The notes under the pieces are model-generated. The model was not told the origin of the DNA. It worked only from the letters and a program-made list of their open reading frames with translations, and made no database searches. A DNA stretch of 64,000 bases from positions 24,494,099-24,558,098 of the forward strand of contig NW_004454178.1 in assembly GCF_000283155.1 (NCBI RefSeq), in the 5' to 3' direction. The position numbers were made by a program, and so were the translations under genes. Positions within the stretch are counted from its first letter, which is position 1. Each line of letters starts with the position of its first letter. Origin of the DNA: Ceratotherium simum simum. Its lineage: Eukaryota > Chordata > Mammalia > Perissodactyla > Rhinocerotidae. Of the stretch, positions 24,156 to 35,960 are shown one piece after another.

Positions 24156-25115
24156 TTGGTTATACTGAGTTCAAGATCCACCTTCAGAATCCTCTATACT
24201 GACAAATACAAAAATGTAAAATTTTTATTTTCAATTTATCGGATGGATTAAGCACCTCAGCATTCCTTACTGAGCATGTGATAAAATGCCTATATAATAT
24301 AAAGTATATTATATATATTTTGTCCTTAAATATTATGCTGAATAGTTGTGGACACAATTCTCATTTTGTAATATTCGACAATTTGGATGGAGCCTGTCAG
24401 TATTATGCAGTCAGTCAGTTTATATTTCCTAGTGACTCATAAAATAGAGCTCTCCTGCTTCGTGTAGAACCATGGTTGTCAGTTGGTTTTTCCTGCCCCA
24501 GGACCCAGCACACTGCCATCTGCACCATTGATCCACAGTTGTAGGGATTCATTTGGGGTTTGAAGAGGACTGTCCTCAGGCAGCACCTGAATTGCTGGGG
24601 GTTCTGATTCTTCCTCTTTGGAGAATATGCTCTCTGTTCTCCTCACCTCCTGAGAATCACTAATACAGAATGCTGAAATATAGCTGAGGAACGAAAGACA
24701 AGTTCTTTAATAATCCATTGTGTTAACTATACGTTTTTTTCCAATAGTGTGAGTACATCCATTGCTGGCAGTGGAGGGCTTGCCATGAAAATGCGACTCA
24801 TTTAAGACATTCATGAGGAGTGTTAAGTTGTAATGTTTCCTTTCAGAAGAAGGGAAGTTAAGTATGGAATGCGTTGTGTGGGGAAGGAAGCTGTTAAGAA
24901 TAGAGAGACACTTGGTACGGCTGTCCTGCAGCCTGTTGGTTGCTTGTTTTTATCCCTTGGTTCAGGTTCTGCATTTTGGAGAAACACTGAACAAGACTCT
25001 CATTTTTTGTGTGACAGCCCTCTGATTATTTGAAGTTTATTGTATCTTCAAGTTAAAGCACCCTGTAGTTCATTTATTCTGCATTTGTTCAATAAATATT
25101 TAATTGAATTCTCCA
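24156..25115 (+). other. COPS8: COPS8 3' UTR (end inferred)
   Basis: Non-coding sequence from the stop codon to the first good polyadenylation signal. It includes an AT-rich patch at 24290-24325. The exact cleavage point is inferred as 15-25 nt after the AATAAA. Confidence 0.65.
25091..25096 (+). terminator. COPS8: AATAAA polyadenylation signal
   Basis: Canonical hexamer, followed at about 25130 by a GT-rich GGTAGTTTGTAG, the usual downstream element. No better hexamer lies between it and the stop codon. Confidence 0.75.
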
Positions 25116-25494
25116 ACTGTTTCATCTAAGGTAGTTTGTAGAAATTTCACTATCCTGGTCTTTCTGTGGATACATTCTAGTTGGTCTTTGTCTCTCTCAA
25201 AATACTAATTTCTTAATTAAATAGAAGTGACCTATGTAATAGTAATTACATGATTCATGTTTTAACTCATTTTACTGACTGTATCAGATATTGTTAAGAT
25301 TTATGGAGATACCTTTTAAATTAACATTTTATTTAACCCTGATAGAATTACGTCATGTTGTTAAAACTCCTTGTTTTACAATTGAGGAAATGGAAATTTG
25401 AGAAGTCAGGATCAATAGCTAGAAAGTGATAATGCCAGTTTTTGGACTTCTGGGTATTAAGTACAAATTGTATCCATGGGCCTTATTTTTAATA
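25116..25494. other. Unassigned DNA just past COPS8
   Basis: 25310-25450 (TTGTTTTACAATTGAGGAAATGG) resembles a decayed antisense MIR. The remainder is AT-rich and unrecognised. Confidence 0.35.
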
Positions 25495-25860
25495 GAGTGG
25501 AATCAACCCAAGTGTTCATTAATAGGGATTAGTTGAATAAATAATAGTATACAGTGTAGTGCCATGTGGCTGTAGAATGCATACATACATGAATGAATGA
25601 ATGAACATCTATATACTAAAACCAAGTGATCCCAGGGTGAAAACATTTGAGGGTAAGAAAGGGTGAGTGGATACAAAGGTGCATACATACATGTTTGCTT
25701 CTATTTCCAAAAACAATTGAAGGATAAACCAAAAAGTAATAAAAATGGTTCTCTAAAGGGGAAGAGGAGGACAGTGAACTAAGTAGAGAAGAAATAATTA
25801 TTTCTAGTGACTCAAGCACCGTATTTTGATTCTATATTGTCAATGGGATATATACTAAGG
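25495..25860 (+). repeat. L1 LINE 3' end fragment
   Basis: AATCAACCCAAGTGTTCATT .. AGTTGAATAAATAATAGTAT .. GTGTAGTGCCATGTGGCTGTAG follows the sense-strand L1M 3' end pattern. It contains a short GAAT tetramer run at 25590-25605. Confidence 0.6.
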
Positions 25861-25947
25861 ACAAAAATTTGAGACTGCGCAATACAGTTTCATGGTTAAT
25901 TTCAAAAAACTATCTTGATATCATCCCTGTTATTAAAAGTGTATTAT

Positions 25948-26142
25948 GGGGGGGCCAGCCCCATGGCCTAGTGATTAAGTTCACGTGCTCTGCTTCGGTG
26001 ACTTGGTTCGTAGGCGTGGATCCCAGGCGCGGACCTCTACCACTCATCAGCCATGCTGTGGTGGCAACCCACGTACAAAATAAAGGAAGATTGGCACAGA
26101 TATTAGCTCAGGGTGAACCTTCCTCAGCAAAAAAAAAAAAAA
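25948..26142 (+). repeat. ERE SINE
   Basis: GGGGGGGCCAGCCCCATGGC head, GATTAAGTTCACGTGCTC, GGAAGATTGGCACAGATATT and an A tail at 26129-26142. The flanks AAGTGTATTATGG and AAGTATATCGTAGG are a decayed target duplication. Short (about 190 bp) form. Confidence 0.9.
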
Positions 26143-27599
26143 GTATATCGTAGGATAAAACAAATTAGAAATTATGTAATCTTGTTAGAAGCTAGTAATC
26201 TTAAATTTGACTTAGAAACTTCATATGATTAATTTTTGTTTCTGAACAGTAAATATTTCCAACTCCAACTTTTCAGTTTGAAAAGGCCAGAATAACTACA
26301 ACCTGATAAGAATGAGAACCACTAAAGCCCAGATTGAGGTCTCTAAATTCCATTTTCAGTTAAATGGAACCAGAACTTATTTGCAAAATAGTTAATACAT
26401 CTATAAGGTCTGGGGCAATAATTGTATAGGTTGCTCTCTGGTACAAGAAGTCCCAGGTTCCAGAACGTTTCAGAGACTAATAGGGTTCTTTCAAAAGGTT
26501 ATAGAAGCCAACTTGAAGGAGACAAATTAGGCATGAAAATATGTGTATGTGTTTATATTAATCCCAAATGCATAATTATAACTCTAAAATAACCTCATCA
26601 TTGTACAGGAAAGGCAGGATAAGTGTTTGATTCCACCTCTCCCTTATTTATCAGTTTTCGGAGTATAATGAATTGATGCCCTAGCAACCTCTAAAGTAAC
26701 AAAATTGAACCTGCAAAATAGTCAAACCACCAGTGATGGAAAATTCTTTATGGAAGAATTCCACCTAATAAATGTAGATAGAATTAGAAAATCAGTACTT
26801 TGCAGGCCCTAATGAAATAAGGGATCTAGGGAATAAGGATCAATGGCTGCTGAGACCGCCGGGGTGAGGGAATAAGACAGCGCATAAAATACGGAGCATC
26901 GGCCTGCCTTGGTGCTCTGGCTCCTGCTGAGACTACCAGCTGCATGTAGGTGTAGCCTGACAGCGTCTTGCTTCAGATCCGCTGAGTATCTGCCTTTTTA
27001 CCCTGGGGCTTACCCTACCAGTGTGACAAGGGATGCCCGCACAAACCTGGGTAAGAGGGAGTTAGGCCCTGGAGCAACCTTCAGCAGTTGGGGATGTGAT
27101 ACAGTGAATAAACACTCCCTTGTTTTGGGAAGACAATCCCAGGGTGTGTCCTGTAGCTGGTTCCTGAAAAAGGACTCCAAAAAGACTGAGCTGTGGCTGC
27201 CCATTGTAACCAGCTCTACAGTGTGGCCTTGGATCATTCCTTCCTCCTTCCTGTTCCATTCTTCCAGTACCCCTTCTCTGTTTCCTGGGATCAAGGGAAG
27301 TGATCTATTTCCATGCAAGCTGAAGGCACCTGAATCCATCCATTCTTAACATCGCTGCTGGTGGGACAGATGAGCCTGGTGTGATGGCAGAGTAACCATG
27401 TAGCATCACTGGTGAAGTTTTCTTCTCAGGACAAACCTCCCCTCCCCAAAGATGAATGTGAATCTAATCAAGGTTTTAGGTTTAACTGCCCATTTACATG
27501 AAAGGTGGGAATTAGATGAACAAGTTAAACACCCCAATAGGAAGCAATCAGCCAAATCTAGGATGTGGGTAATTTAGCAGGACAAATAAGTGAGTTGCC
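26143..27599. other. Unassigned intergenic DNA
   Basis: No firm repeat or gene. A 146-residue ORF at 26909-27349 has an antisense 109-residue ORF in the same place and no recognisable domain; an AATAAACACTCCC at 27108 may be the end of an unidentified LTR. I make no gene call. Confidence 0.35.
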
Positions 27600-28560
27600 T
27601 TAAAAAATAAATCACATAAGAAGAGTCAGAGGGTGGGGGAGATGGTGATAAGTACATGAAGATTTCTACTCCTGGATTGAAGTACTCTGAGGCAGACTCA
27701 CAGTTGTGGCAAGAACTACAAAAAGATGGATACATACAAATATAATCTGTCAAAAGACATCAGAGAGCTCCTGAAGAAGTGAGGAATAGAGCTGAGATTT
27801 GAGAAGAGAGACCCATGAAGAGGTTGTGTGCTGCAGCCTTTTCCTGGGCTGATTGTCGAGGTTCCTCTGCTAGGGGACCTTGCAAGCTGCAGGATTTAGG
27901 TGCTTTCACAGGGATGGAGTGATACAAATGGGGACTTGAGAGGGCTACCCCACCCAGCTGTTTACCCTTCAAGACATTCGGGAACTTTTAGGCTGCCTGG
28001 GATAGGAAGTCAAAAAAAACTCGTGAGAAACAGCTTAGTTTTCCTGCAGTCTTGCTGTGCTGGGCTCTAGTAAACACACAAGCCTGGGGGGGTTGGGAGC
28101 GTCTATAAGCATGAACCAGAGTAGAACATGAGTGAAACTACCTGGAGACAGGTCAGTAGAAAATACTGAAACTGAAGCACAGAAAGAAGACGGTGGAACT
28201 TACTGGAAAGAGTGTTAGAGACATTTAGTACACAGCAAAGAGATCTACCATGTATGTAATTAACATCCAAGGAGAAGAGAGAAAATAGAGCAGAAAAATA
28301 ATACTTGGGGAATCACTGGCCAAGACGTTTCCAAAGCTGATGAAAGAAATCAAGCCACAGATTCGAGAAGCTCAGAAAACCCCACCCTGACACATCATAG
28401 TAAAATTACTGAAAATCAAAGACAAAGAGAAAATATTAAAAGCATGGGGGATGGCTGGAGAGAGGAGAGGGACATTATCTTCCAAGAAGCAACAGTAAAG
28501 CCAGGGACAATGAAATGGTGTTTTTAAAGTGTTGAAAGGAAAAAAAAAAAATGCTATTTA
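27600..28560 (+). repeat. Old L1 LINE, 5'/ORF1-side fragment
   Basis: 28300-28500 reads in the pattern of L1M/HAL1 (GATGAAAGAAATCAAGCCAC, GAAGCTCAGAAAACCCC, ACATCATAGTAAAATTACTG, AAGACAAAGAGAAAATATTA), with a matching purine-rich lead-in from about 27700. Frames are broken by stops. The left boundary is approximate. Confidence 0.65.
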
Positions 28561-28889
28561 CAAGAAACACGCTTTTACTTTCAATCTTCCTGTGTTAAAT
28601 TTAAACGGTAGAAAGAGATACATCTTGGATGTGTATCTTTTTGGACGTATAATCATCTTGTCATTTTCCAAGTTTGGGTTAATAATCTTTAACACATGTC
28701 ATAGAAGCAATGTTCTCTAGGAGGGTCTATCCAGCATGAGAAGAAACAATGGGGTGGGATGATGATTGTCTCCAAACACTGGACTGTCATCTGGAGATGC
28801 TTCATTTATTGCTCCCAAAGGCAAAATTGGGTGATGGTTAGAAAAGGCCAGTTTTGACTCAATGCAAAGAGCTTTTTGACTGTCTAGAC
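28561..28889. other. Unassigned DNA
   Basis: AT-rich sequence between the L1 and the next DNA transposon, nothing recognised. Confidence 0.35.
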
Positions 28890-29198
28890 CAGCACCGTCA
28901 AATAGAAAGAGAAAGTGAGTCCCATGTGTAATTTTAGATTTTCTGGTAGCCACAATAAAAAAATGGAAGAGGAAAACATGAAATTAAATTTAACATTTTA
29001 TTCAACCCAATCCAAAATATTATCAGTTCTACATGTCATCAGTATCAGAAATAGTAATGAGATATTCTACATTCACTTCTTCATGCTAGGTCTTTGAAAT
29101 CCCATGTGGAGTTTACACTTGGAGCACAGCTCCATCTGGACTAACCACAGTTCAAGTGCTCACTAGCACAGGTGACTAGTGCATATTAGATGGCAGTG
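28890..29198. mobile_element. MER1-like hAT DNA transposon (non-autonomous)
   Basis: Left end CAGCACCGTCAAATAGAA, internal GTAATTTTAGATTTTCTGGT AGCCACA, and right end GTGACTAGTGCATATTAGATGG CAGTG match the MER1/Charlie layout of inverted ends around an AT-rich core. Candidate 8-bp duplications GTCTAGAC (28882-28889) and GTCTGGGT (29199-29206) agree at five of eight bases. No transposase is encoded. Confidence 0.75.
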
Positions 29199-30834
29199 GT
29201 CTGGGTCATCTCAGAGATAGTGTGAGTCCTGTCATTCAGGTATCATTGAAACCAAGTTAAATAACCACCATCAAGGACATTTGGAGGAATGTTCATGCAC
29301 TGATTATGTGAGGGACAGTTTCCTGTGTCCCCGTCCCCCTCTTCCACTTTTTGTAGCAAACGCAGGAAGGACAGAGCTGCATGTAACAGCATCCATCCCC
29401 TCTGCCCCATCCACCTAAATTAGGGCACTAAGGGCTGATATGCCTTCCGAGAGAGATCAGTAGTTTTCCAGGAGTCTCCTAGCTTTTTATGTGTTTAGGG
29501 GACTTTTACCTGCAATTAAACTCTGCGTTGAAAAGCAGGGAATGAAAGGCATCTATTGACTCTTGGCTGGAACAGCTGTGAATTGGAGTGAATACCTCCT
29601 TGTTAGCAAATACTGTGCTGGTTCCTCTCACTTGAGAACCACTGAGAACACTGCAAGTAGAGGAAGATGGAGGTTTGCCTTATTGATGGAGTTAATAACT
29701 GTGCGTAATCTGATCTTTTTTTTTTTTTTTTTACAGTTAAGCAAAGCAATAACTTCCCTCTGATTTTGTGGCTTCTCCAAGTAAAGGAAGCTTTCAGAAT
29801 GTAGTGGAAAAGGCAGTGTTAATTTTATCTAAATATCTAAAGACAAGCTAAAACCAGAGTGAGAAGTGCTCTTGATTTAAGTGATTGACGATGTTCTCCT
29901 GGGTCGGTTGAGACAGTGGGAAGCCAGGAGCTCTTCAGACATGTTTTCAAGAAACGAGTGAGCTTCAGTGATCACATTGTGTACACTCACCTGACAAGAC
30001 TATGTGCATCCTGGATATGAATCATTTTTTCGCTCCTGGGTGGAGCTGTAGGAAAAGGTTTCCTTCTGAATAAAAGAGGAACCAGGCCATTTTCCACTTG
30101 TGAGTCACATGATGAGAGGAATCGCCAAAAACCAGTTTGGATTTAATAATGTTCTCCTAGTTGCACGCCGGTGCCTAGTCTCTAAGAAGAGCAACTCAGG
30201 ACAGCCGGCGAAATGCCCCACGTGTTATAATCCATGCAGTGACAAAGGGCTATGTGCAGGTATCCATGTCAGTTAAAAACACAATTCAAAAACGGGATTA
30301 GGTTGTTTGTGAGATTGGGCAGTGAATGATGTCAAAGGAGAATGGTCCAAAAAATTCCAAATCCATCTGGCAGCCTTAAGCCTGTTGGATGCCTCCCCTT
30401 AAAATCTAGATTTTTTAGCAGACTGCTAGGCAGGATTTTGAGCCCATTTCCCCATAAAACACACAGAACTTGGATGGAAATGTGTCCTTGCTGCTTTAGT
30501 TTTGCCCGAGGCACTTTAACATGGACTGATTTCAAAAGATCAGGAGTTTTCGTTTTCATCATCATACATTATCAACCTGAGCTTGGCTGAATACTAGTTT
30601 TGATGCTCTGCCTGATGCCGTTCATGTGACCAGAGCTGCTGCTCTAGATGTGGGGATCTGTGCAGGGTAGCTTTTCTCTATGTCCACCCATCCCTCCCTC
30701 AAGGTGGCAGAACGCTCTGACAAGGGAAACCAAAGATGCAGGCAGAACGCTGGGTTTTGAGACCCTCTTGAGTTGAGATATGTAAAGCAAATGGTGTAGC
30801 CAGGGCCAGGCATCTGTTTGAGTCTTACCCTTCA
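29199..30834. other. Unassigned, mostly unique DNA
   Basis: A T-run at 29717-29733 is the only low-complexity feature. No exon or RNA gene is recognised. Confidence 0.4.
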
Positions 30835-30851
30835 CTGTCCCTGGTTTTCTT

Positions 30852-31036
30852 TTTTGTTGTTGTTGCTGAGGAAGATTAGCCCTGAGCTAACATCTGTGCC
30901 AGTCTTCCTCTATTGTGTACGTGGGTTGCTGCCACAGCATGGCTGCCCATGAGTGGTGTAGGTCCACACCCCGAAACCGAACGTGGGCTGCCAAAGCAGA
31001 GTGAGCTGAACAACCACTAGGCCATGGAGCTGGCCC
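30852..31036 (-). repeat. ERE SINE, antisense, perfect 17-bp TSD
   Basis: CTGTCCCTGGTTTTCTT occurs at 30835-30851 and at 31037-31053, exactly flanking an antisense ERE (TTGCTGAGGAAGATTAGCC .. CCACTAGGCCATGGAGC TGGCCC). Despite the perfect duplication, the body is diverged from the ERE consensus (for example CGAAACCGAACG in the B-box region). Confidence 0.95.
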
Positions 31037-31053
31037 CTGTCCCTGGTTTTCTT

Positions 31054-31817
31054 ATTGTTTGAAATATGCTGCTATGTTTCACTGGGCGGTTAGGCTCGTT
31101 GCCGTCGCTCCATCTTTGAATATCAGGTCACGATCACTCCTGGCTAAAAACACAATCTCTGCAGAGAAATAAGTCTCTTCTAAAGACTGGAGAAAGTGCC
31201 ATTAGATATTAGATATTTTTCAAGAGAAGTTTTGTTTTCTTAGTTTCTAATTTTTTTGATTGGCCCTTGAGCTGCCAGTCTTTCTGTCATAAGACTGGAA
31301 TGGATGAGTTTACTAAGCCTTGGCAAGATAGAAAATTTGTAGCGAATTTGGAGCTGAATTCCTAATAATCAGGGAAAAAAATAAAAGACCCAGCCAAGGT
31401 GTAGTTTGGGGGATATTGTCAGACACTTGTAATTCGTCAGTTAAGAAGACCAAATCCAATGTTTGCTAAATTAAAAAATAAAATAGACACAACCTAACCA
31501 AATTATCCCGGACATTTGCTAAGAGAGATCTCCTGCAGAGTCAGTGTAAGGGAGCTCTAACCGGAGGCTGTGGCCCCGCCGGGGACAAGGGCACTGCCCT
31601 TGGCTGCAGGCTCCAGTCCCAGTCAGGTCTGTCAGCATCATCAGGGACAGGCAGCATTGGCCCTGCTCTTCAAAGCGTGTGACCCTGCCTTTGACTGCAA
31701 CACAGGATATAAAAGCACCCTGCTCTCATCAGAAAGTTAACTCCAAGCGCTCTGCCATCTAGGTTTTATCAAAGGCTCAGTTGTGAAAAGTAATGTTCAT
31801 GGAGGGTTCCCTTAAGC
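31054..31817. other. Unassigned DNA
   Basis: Nothing recognised. Confidence 0.35.
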
Positions 31818-31990
31818 CCTGATTCTCAAAGTGTGTTCCCTGGGCCACAAGGTGGGCATCGCCTGGGAGCCCCCGTCCAGACCTACTGAATCAAAGTCTG
31901 CGTTTAACAAGCCCCGTGGGGGATTCCTCTGCACGGGGAAGCTCAGGGAGGCTGCTCCAAGGACTTGCAGTCTCTCCCTTCTAAACCCAC
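31818..31990. mobile_element. MER5-like hAT DNA transposon fragment
   Basis: CTGATTCTCAAAGTGTG, then GCATCGCCTGGGAG, CAGACCTACTGAATCAAAG and TTTAACAAGCCCC follow the MER5A order (CAGTGGTTCTCAAAGTG-type end, CCAGACCTACTGAATC core). Right end is decayed. Confidence 0.7.
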
Positions 31991-32734
31991 ATTGTGTGCT
32001 TGTTCTGGGCACTGCTCCTGAGGAGACATTCGGAGAAGGAGCCTAGGACACTATTGTGTTTGCTGTGGATATGGAGAAGGCTATACCCGTATCACCAAGT
32101 AACGATTCTACATGAGATGCCCACAAGCAAGAAATTCCTCTCAGGTCTCCGTGTCAGGAGAGTGCCTTGTGGATCCTGTGCATCGCCTAACCATAATCTC
32201 TGCCATTTTGCCTTGGCCCATAGGGACCTCAGAGCCGAATACTGAACCCAGTCACTGTTCACATGCATGACATGTTTTTTTTCTCCTTAAACTCTCTGTT
32301 TCTTTCCCTCTGCTGCCCAGACAACCTGCTTTTGTAACTCTCCTTATCCTGAATGAATTTCTGTAAATACCCTCCATATTTTTTCTAGAACAAGTGTGGA
32401 AATACATTAATAAGTTAATGTCATTAATGTAAACTAGTAGTCTTCTCTGATGGTGAACTTTCGTCGATTGATAAAGGAAGTTTTCGTGATGTTTTTCAAA
32501 GAACCATTTGCCAGATTTCTTGACCCCAACATTCAGCCTTCGTGTCCACCGTGGCAGCTGCTCCTGGGAGCCAGGTGTGAATGTGCAACATGACCCCCGC
32601 AATTTATGATCATTGGTCCTTTGTCATCAGACGGCGAGAGAGACTCCAACTCTCAGAATTGATGTTGATTTTTGCCTGTGGATTTAGTGTTTGAATAAAG
32701 TTCATTATTTTAGTTGAGCACACTGCCATGTTCT
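31991..32734. other. Unassigned DNA
   Basis: No gene or clear repeat. The 116-residue - strand ORF at 32252-32602 has no recognisable signature. Confidence 0.35.
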
Positions 32735-32870
32735 CAATATACGTTATTTCATCCCCACAAAATCATGAGGCTGCCCTCTGTGTCTCCGTTCTGTAAATAG
32801 TAAAAGCGTGGCTTCAGCATGCCCGAGTTCACACAGCTGTGGTGGAGCCAGGAAGCCAATGCCAGTTATC
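32735..32870 (-). repeat. MIR SINE, antisense
   Basis: CAATATACGTTATTTCATCC, AAATCATGAGGCTG, TTCACACAGCTGTGG and ATGCCAGTTATCTTAATTATCA are the antisense MIR landmarks. Confidence 0.6.
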
Positions 32871-35479
32871 TTAATTATCACACTGACCTGACACAGAGGA
32901 CAGAGATCAAAGAGCTTACCAGAGTCCTTCTGAGGCCGTAGATAATACTGATTGATTAGACAGGAAGTTCCAGAGAGAAAACGGACACGACTTGAAATCC
33001 TTAGTATCAAATGTTCAGATAGAGCAGCATATGTACATACCTCAAGAATCTCTTATCCGTTTGACCCAATAATTTTTCTCCTTATCATTTTTTCTAAAGA
33101 AGTAATCTGAGATGTGGATACAGATTTGGGGAACAAGAGTAGTCATCACCACATTACTTAGAAAATTAAAAGGCGTTTACAAAGGAAGCAAATTTATAGG
33201 TAAGCAGTGGCTTAACCAGAAAGCTCTGTTCTCACTCATGCTGTGGTTGGCTCATGGGGGCTGAATGTGGCAGGCTCTTCCTCCTCTGGAGGGTCTTGGG
33301 TCTTGGGGTGAGGAAGAAGAGCAAGGACTGAAATTAATCCATGGTCTGAAAGTTCCAAAGGACACGTCTGTGCTAAGCGATGGGGGGTCATTGCTGTAGG
33401 GGTGCTCCTGGTGTGGAGGAGACTCCTGGTCATTCAGAGCAGGTGGCACACCTATGAAGAGCTGGCTTTCAGGGGCATGTTGGTCTCTCAGCTCTCAAGC
33501 ATGACCATGTCATACCTGAAAATCAGTGTTCTGCTTCCTTGCTTATAAAATGATGCAGAAAGGTGACAGTGTCTTCTAGTCCCTGAAACATAGCTTCTAA
33601 CAGCCATGGTTGGTCTTTACTCCAACTGCAAAAACCAGCGTTGGGAACATGAGTCTTCATGGTTTTAGAAAAACAGCCTCAGACCCCCGATGCCTGCTCA
33701 GCATGCTTCTCTGTTCATCTTCCCTCAGAATCCTGATCACCCAGGAAGTTCCAGACGTCTGAAAAGAGACATGCACGTTTTGATTGCACACTTCTCTAAT
33801 TGAATTCATTCTTTGGTGTTTAAAATTCAGCTTAGAGTGGTAAGAAAGATGTTTAGAAAAGAAACCCGTTGCTTTAAATATTTTTAAAAGAAGAATCACT
33901 TTTGCTTAAGGTGCTGCCCTTAACAGTCCTAAGTTAGAGCAGACCCACAGTCACTCCCGCCTCAGGCCTTCCCACCGTGAAATCAGGCTCCTCTGGGAAG
34001 CCATTTTCCCTCAGTGATGTCACTGCTGCCATCACCCCGGCCTTGCAGGGCACACTGGTCTACCTCATCTCCCCTTTTCCCTAAACCCCCATAGCATGCA
34101 GAGACCAGTCTACACATGTGAATACATTTTGCTGAGAGTTCAAGGATAAAGGTAGACAGATGCAGCCCATAGCATATGTTGCATTAAAGGCAGTGACCTT
34201 TCCTTGAAATCCTGGACAGGCCTCCTGGCCACCTCCATCCATTTCACAAGGTCGAAGCTCAACTTTAAACAACAGCCCGTGTAGGGATGCTCTGCCTGGC
34301 TCCACACTGTTCTTTCTCACGCTGTCCTCACCAAAGGTCCTAAGGTCTGGGATGCAGCCCCCCTCAGAGCCACGCTGCACCTTCAGAGGCCAATTTCTAA
34401 AAGAAAACCGTAGGACCTTCCCTCCACCCACCCACCACACTCCCACATGTGCTTCCAGGAAACCGGGGCTGTGAGAGCACATGGAACAGCTGCTGGCTAG
34501 TTGACACGGTGGAAATTCTCGCTCAAAGGGTACATTTGTTCTGTGTTAATACTTGCAGCTGAAAGATCACATTTGGGGAGAATCTTCTCAGTTGCTGCAA
34601 GAGCCCAGGAGCAGTTGTTCTGGGTGATGAAAGCCTTCTTAGGGCCCTTCTATCAGCTCTCACCCTCAGGGTGAGCAACCATGCCACTGAAGGCAGCTGA
34701 GGCCCCCCTGGTTGCTTCGGAGAGAGACCAGCCATGTGTCCTTGTATTTGCTCCCACAAAGGACTCGGCAGCCGGGGCCTGGGCAGCTATTCTAGCTCCT
34801 CCTCCTGAAGCTCCCAAGCCTGGGTTTTAAGGCTTCTCAGTGGTTTATATAGAAACCTCCATGTTTCAATAGTGTCTCAGCCCTTTCCTGGGCATGGCCT
34901 GCTCAGACCCTCACAAAGGCAGGAGACCTGCTGGCTCACTAGGCTCACCCTTGTTCACACTGGTGAAAATGGACGCCGAGAGAGGACACGTCCTTTCAGA
35001 GAGTCACCACGTGGTCAAGTGACAGCCACACGCTCCCTACTCCTCCTGCGCTGTCTGCCCGTCACACCGGGGGCCTCACACCTGGTGTGCACCCTTGTCT
35101 GAGCCCCAAACAACTTCCCCCTCTCTCACAGCACGGGAGAGAAAGGGGCCTGCAGAGGATGAGACCGTAAGTCAGAAGGTGGTGATGCCGGATGTGCGTA
35201 TTTGTGGATATAGAGCTGCAAAACAGAGCTGGCGCACTGAATGGACTCTGTGGGGAGTCAGCACCCCTTTCCCCGTCTCTGGTGGTCCACATTTATGGAG
35301 CTTGACTGAAACCAGCCTTACTATTATCCGCCCAAGTCACAACAGCCCAGCCCCTGCTCCGCACCCTTCCTCTCTTTCCCCCTGTGACCTACTGATCCTT
35401 CATTTCTAAGACAAACCAGAGCCCGGTGACAATGAGAACAATTACTGGTCATGGACACCAGCATTTGTCACCGCAAGGT
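32871..35479. other. Repeat-poor intergenic DNA
   Basis: No clear interspersed repeat and no recognisable gene. The 133-residue - strand ORF at 34081-34482 and the 104-residue ORF at 35095-35409 overlap other frames and carry no known domain. Confidence 0.4.
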
Positions 35480-35960
35480 CCTCACCCTCCCTGGGCCTCT
35501 TTTTGGCCAGAGGAGTGAAAGCTTTCTTGGAGAAATTAATCATTCAATTAACGTCAAAATATATTTAGAACCTTTGGCATTCACACACCCACTCTGTAAT
35601 TGAAAACACAGATAACTGAAGGTTTTTCCATTGTTCAAAAGCATTGGTTTCCACTAATTGGATTACTTTGTTGTCATTTTGTCTAGTTTGGTCTAGACAA
35701 AAATTGGGAGGGGCACTAAATGCTTAATCTGTTTCCTAACATAATACTAAGACTGTGAATTTTAACACACTATCCTTAATGTCAGTCCCTGAAAAGGAAT
35801 TTGCAGCACTTCAAAAATTGAGAATTAAAAATGCCCAAGCCTAGAAGTGCATTTCCTCAACATTTCAAGAAAAAGAATGGGAATTTTTATCTAATTGACT
35901 AAATTTTTCTACCACGAAGATTTTGTTTCCTTTAAGTTTGAAGTGTAAACCTAGAGCCAC
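35480..35960. promoter_or_regulatory. Candidate enhancer-like, motif-rich AT segment
   Basis: Homeodomain cores TAATTG at 35597, 35655 and 35892, AATTAATCATTCAATTAAC at 35534-35552, and SOX-like ATTGTT at 35630 lie close together in unique sequence. Such motifs are frequent in AT-rich DNA, so this is only a candidate. Confidence 0.2.

Noticed and set aside
26909..27349. 146-aa ORF starting MVLWLLLRLPA, like a signal peptide
   Set aside because: The hydrophobic start is short and followed by low-complexity text; the antisense strand is equally open. No homology recognised.
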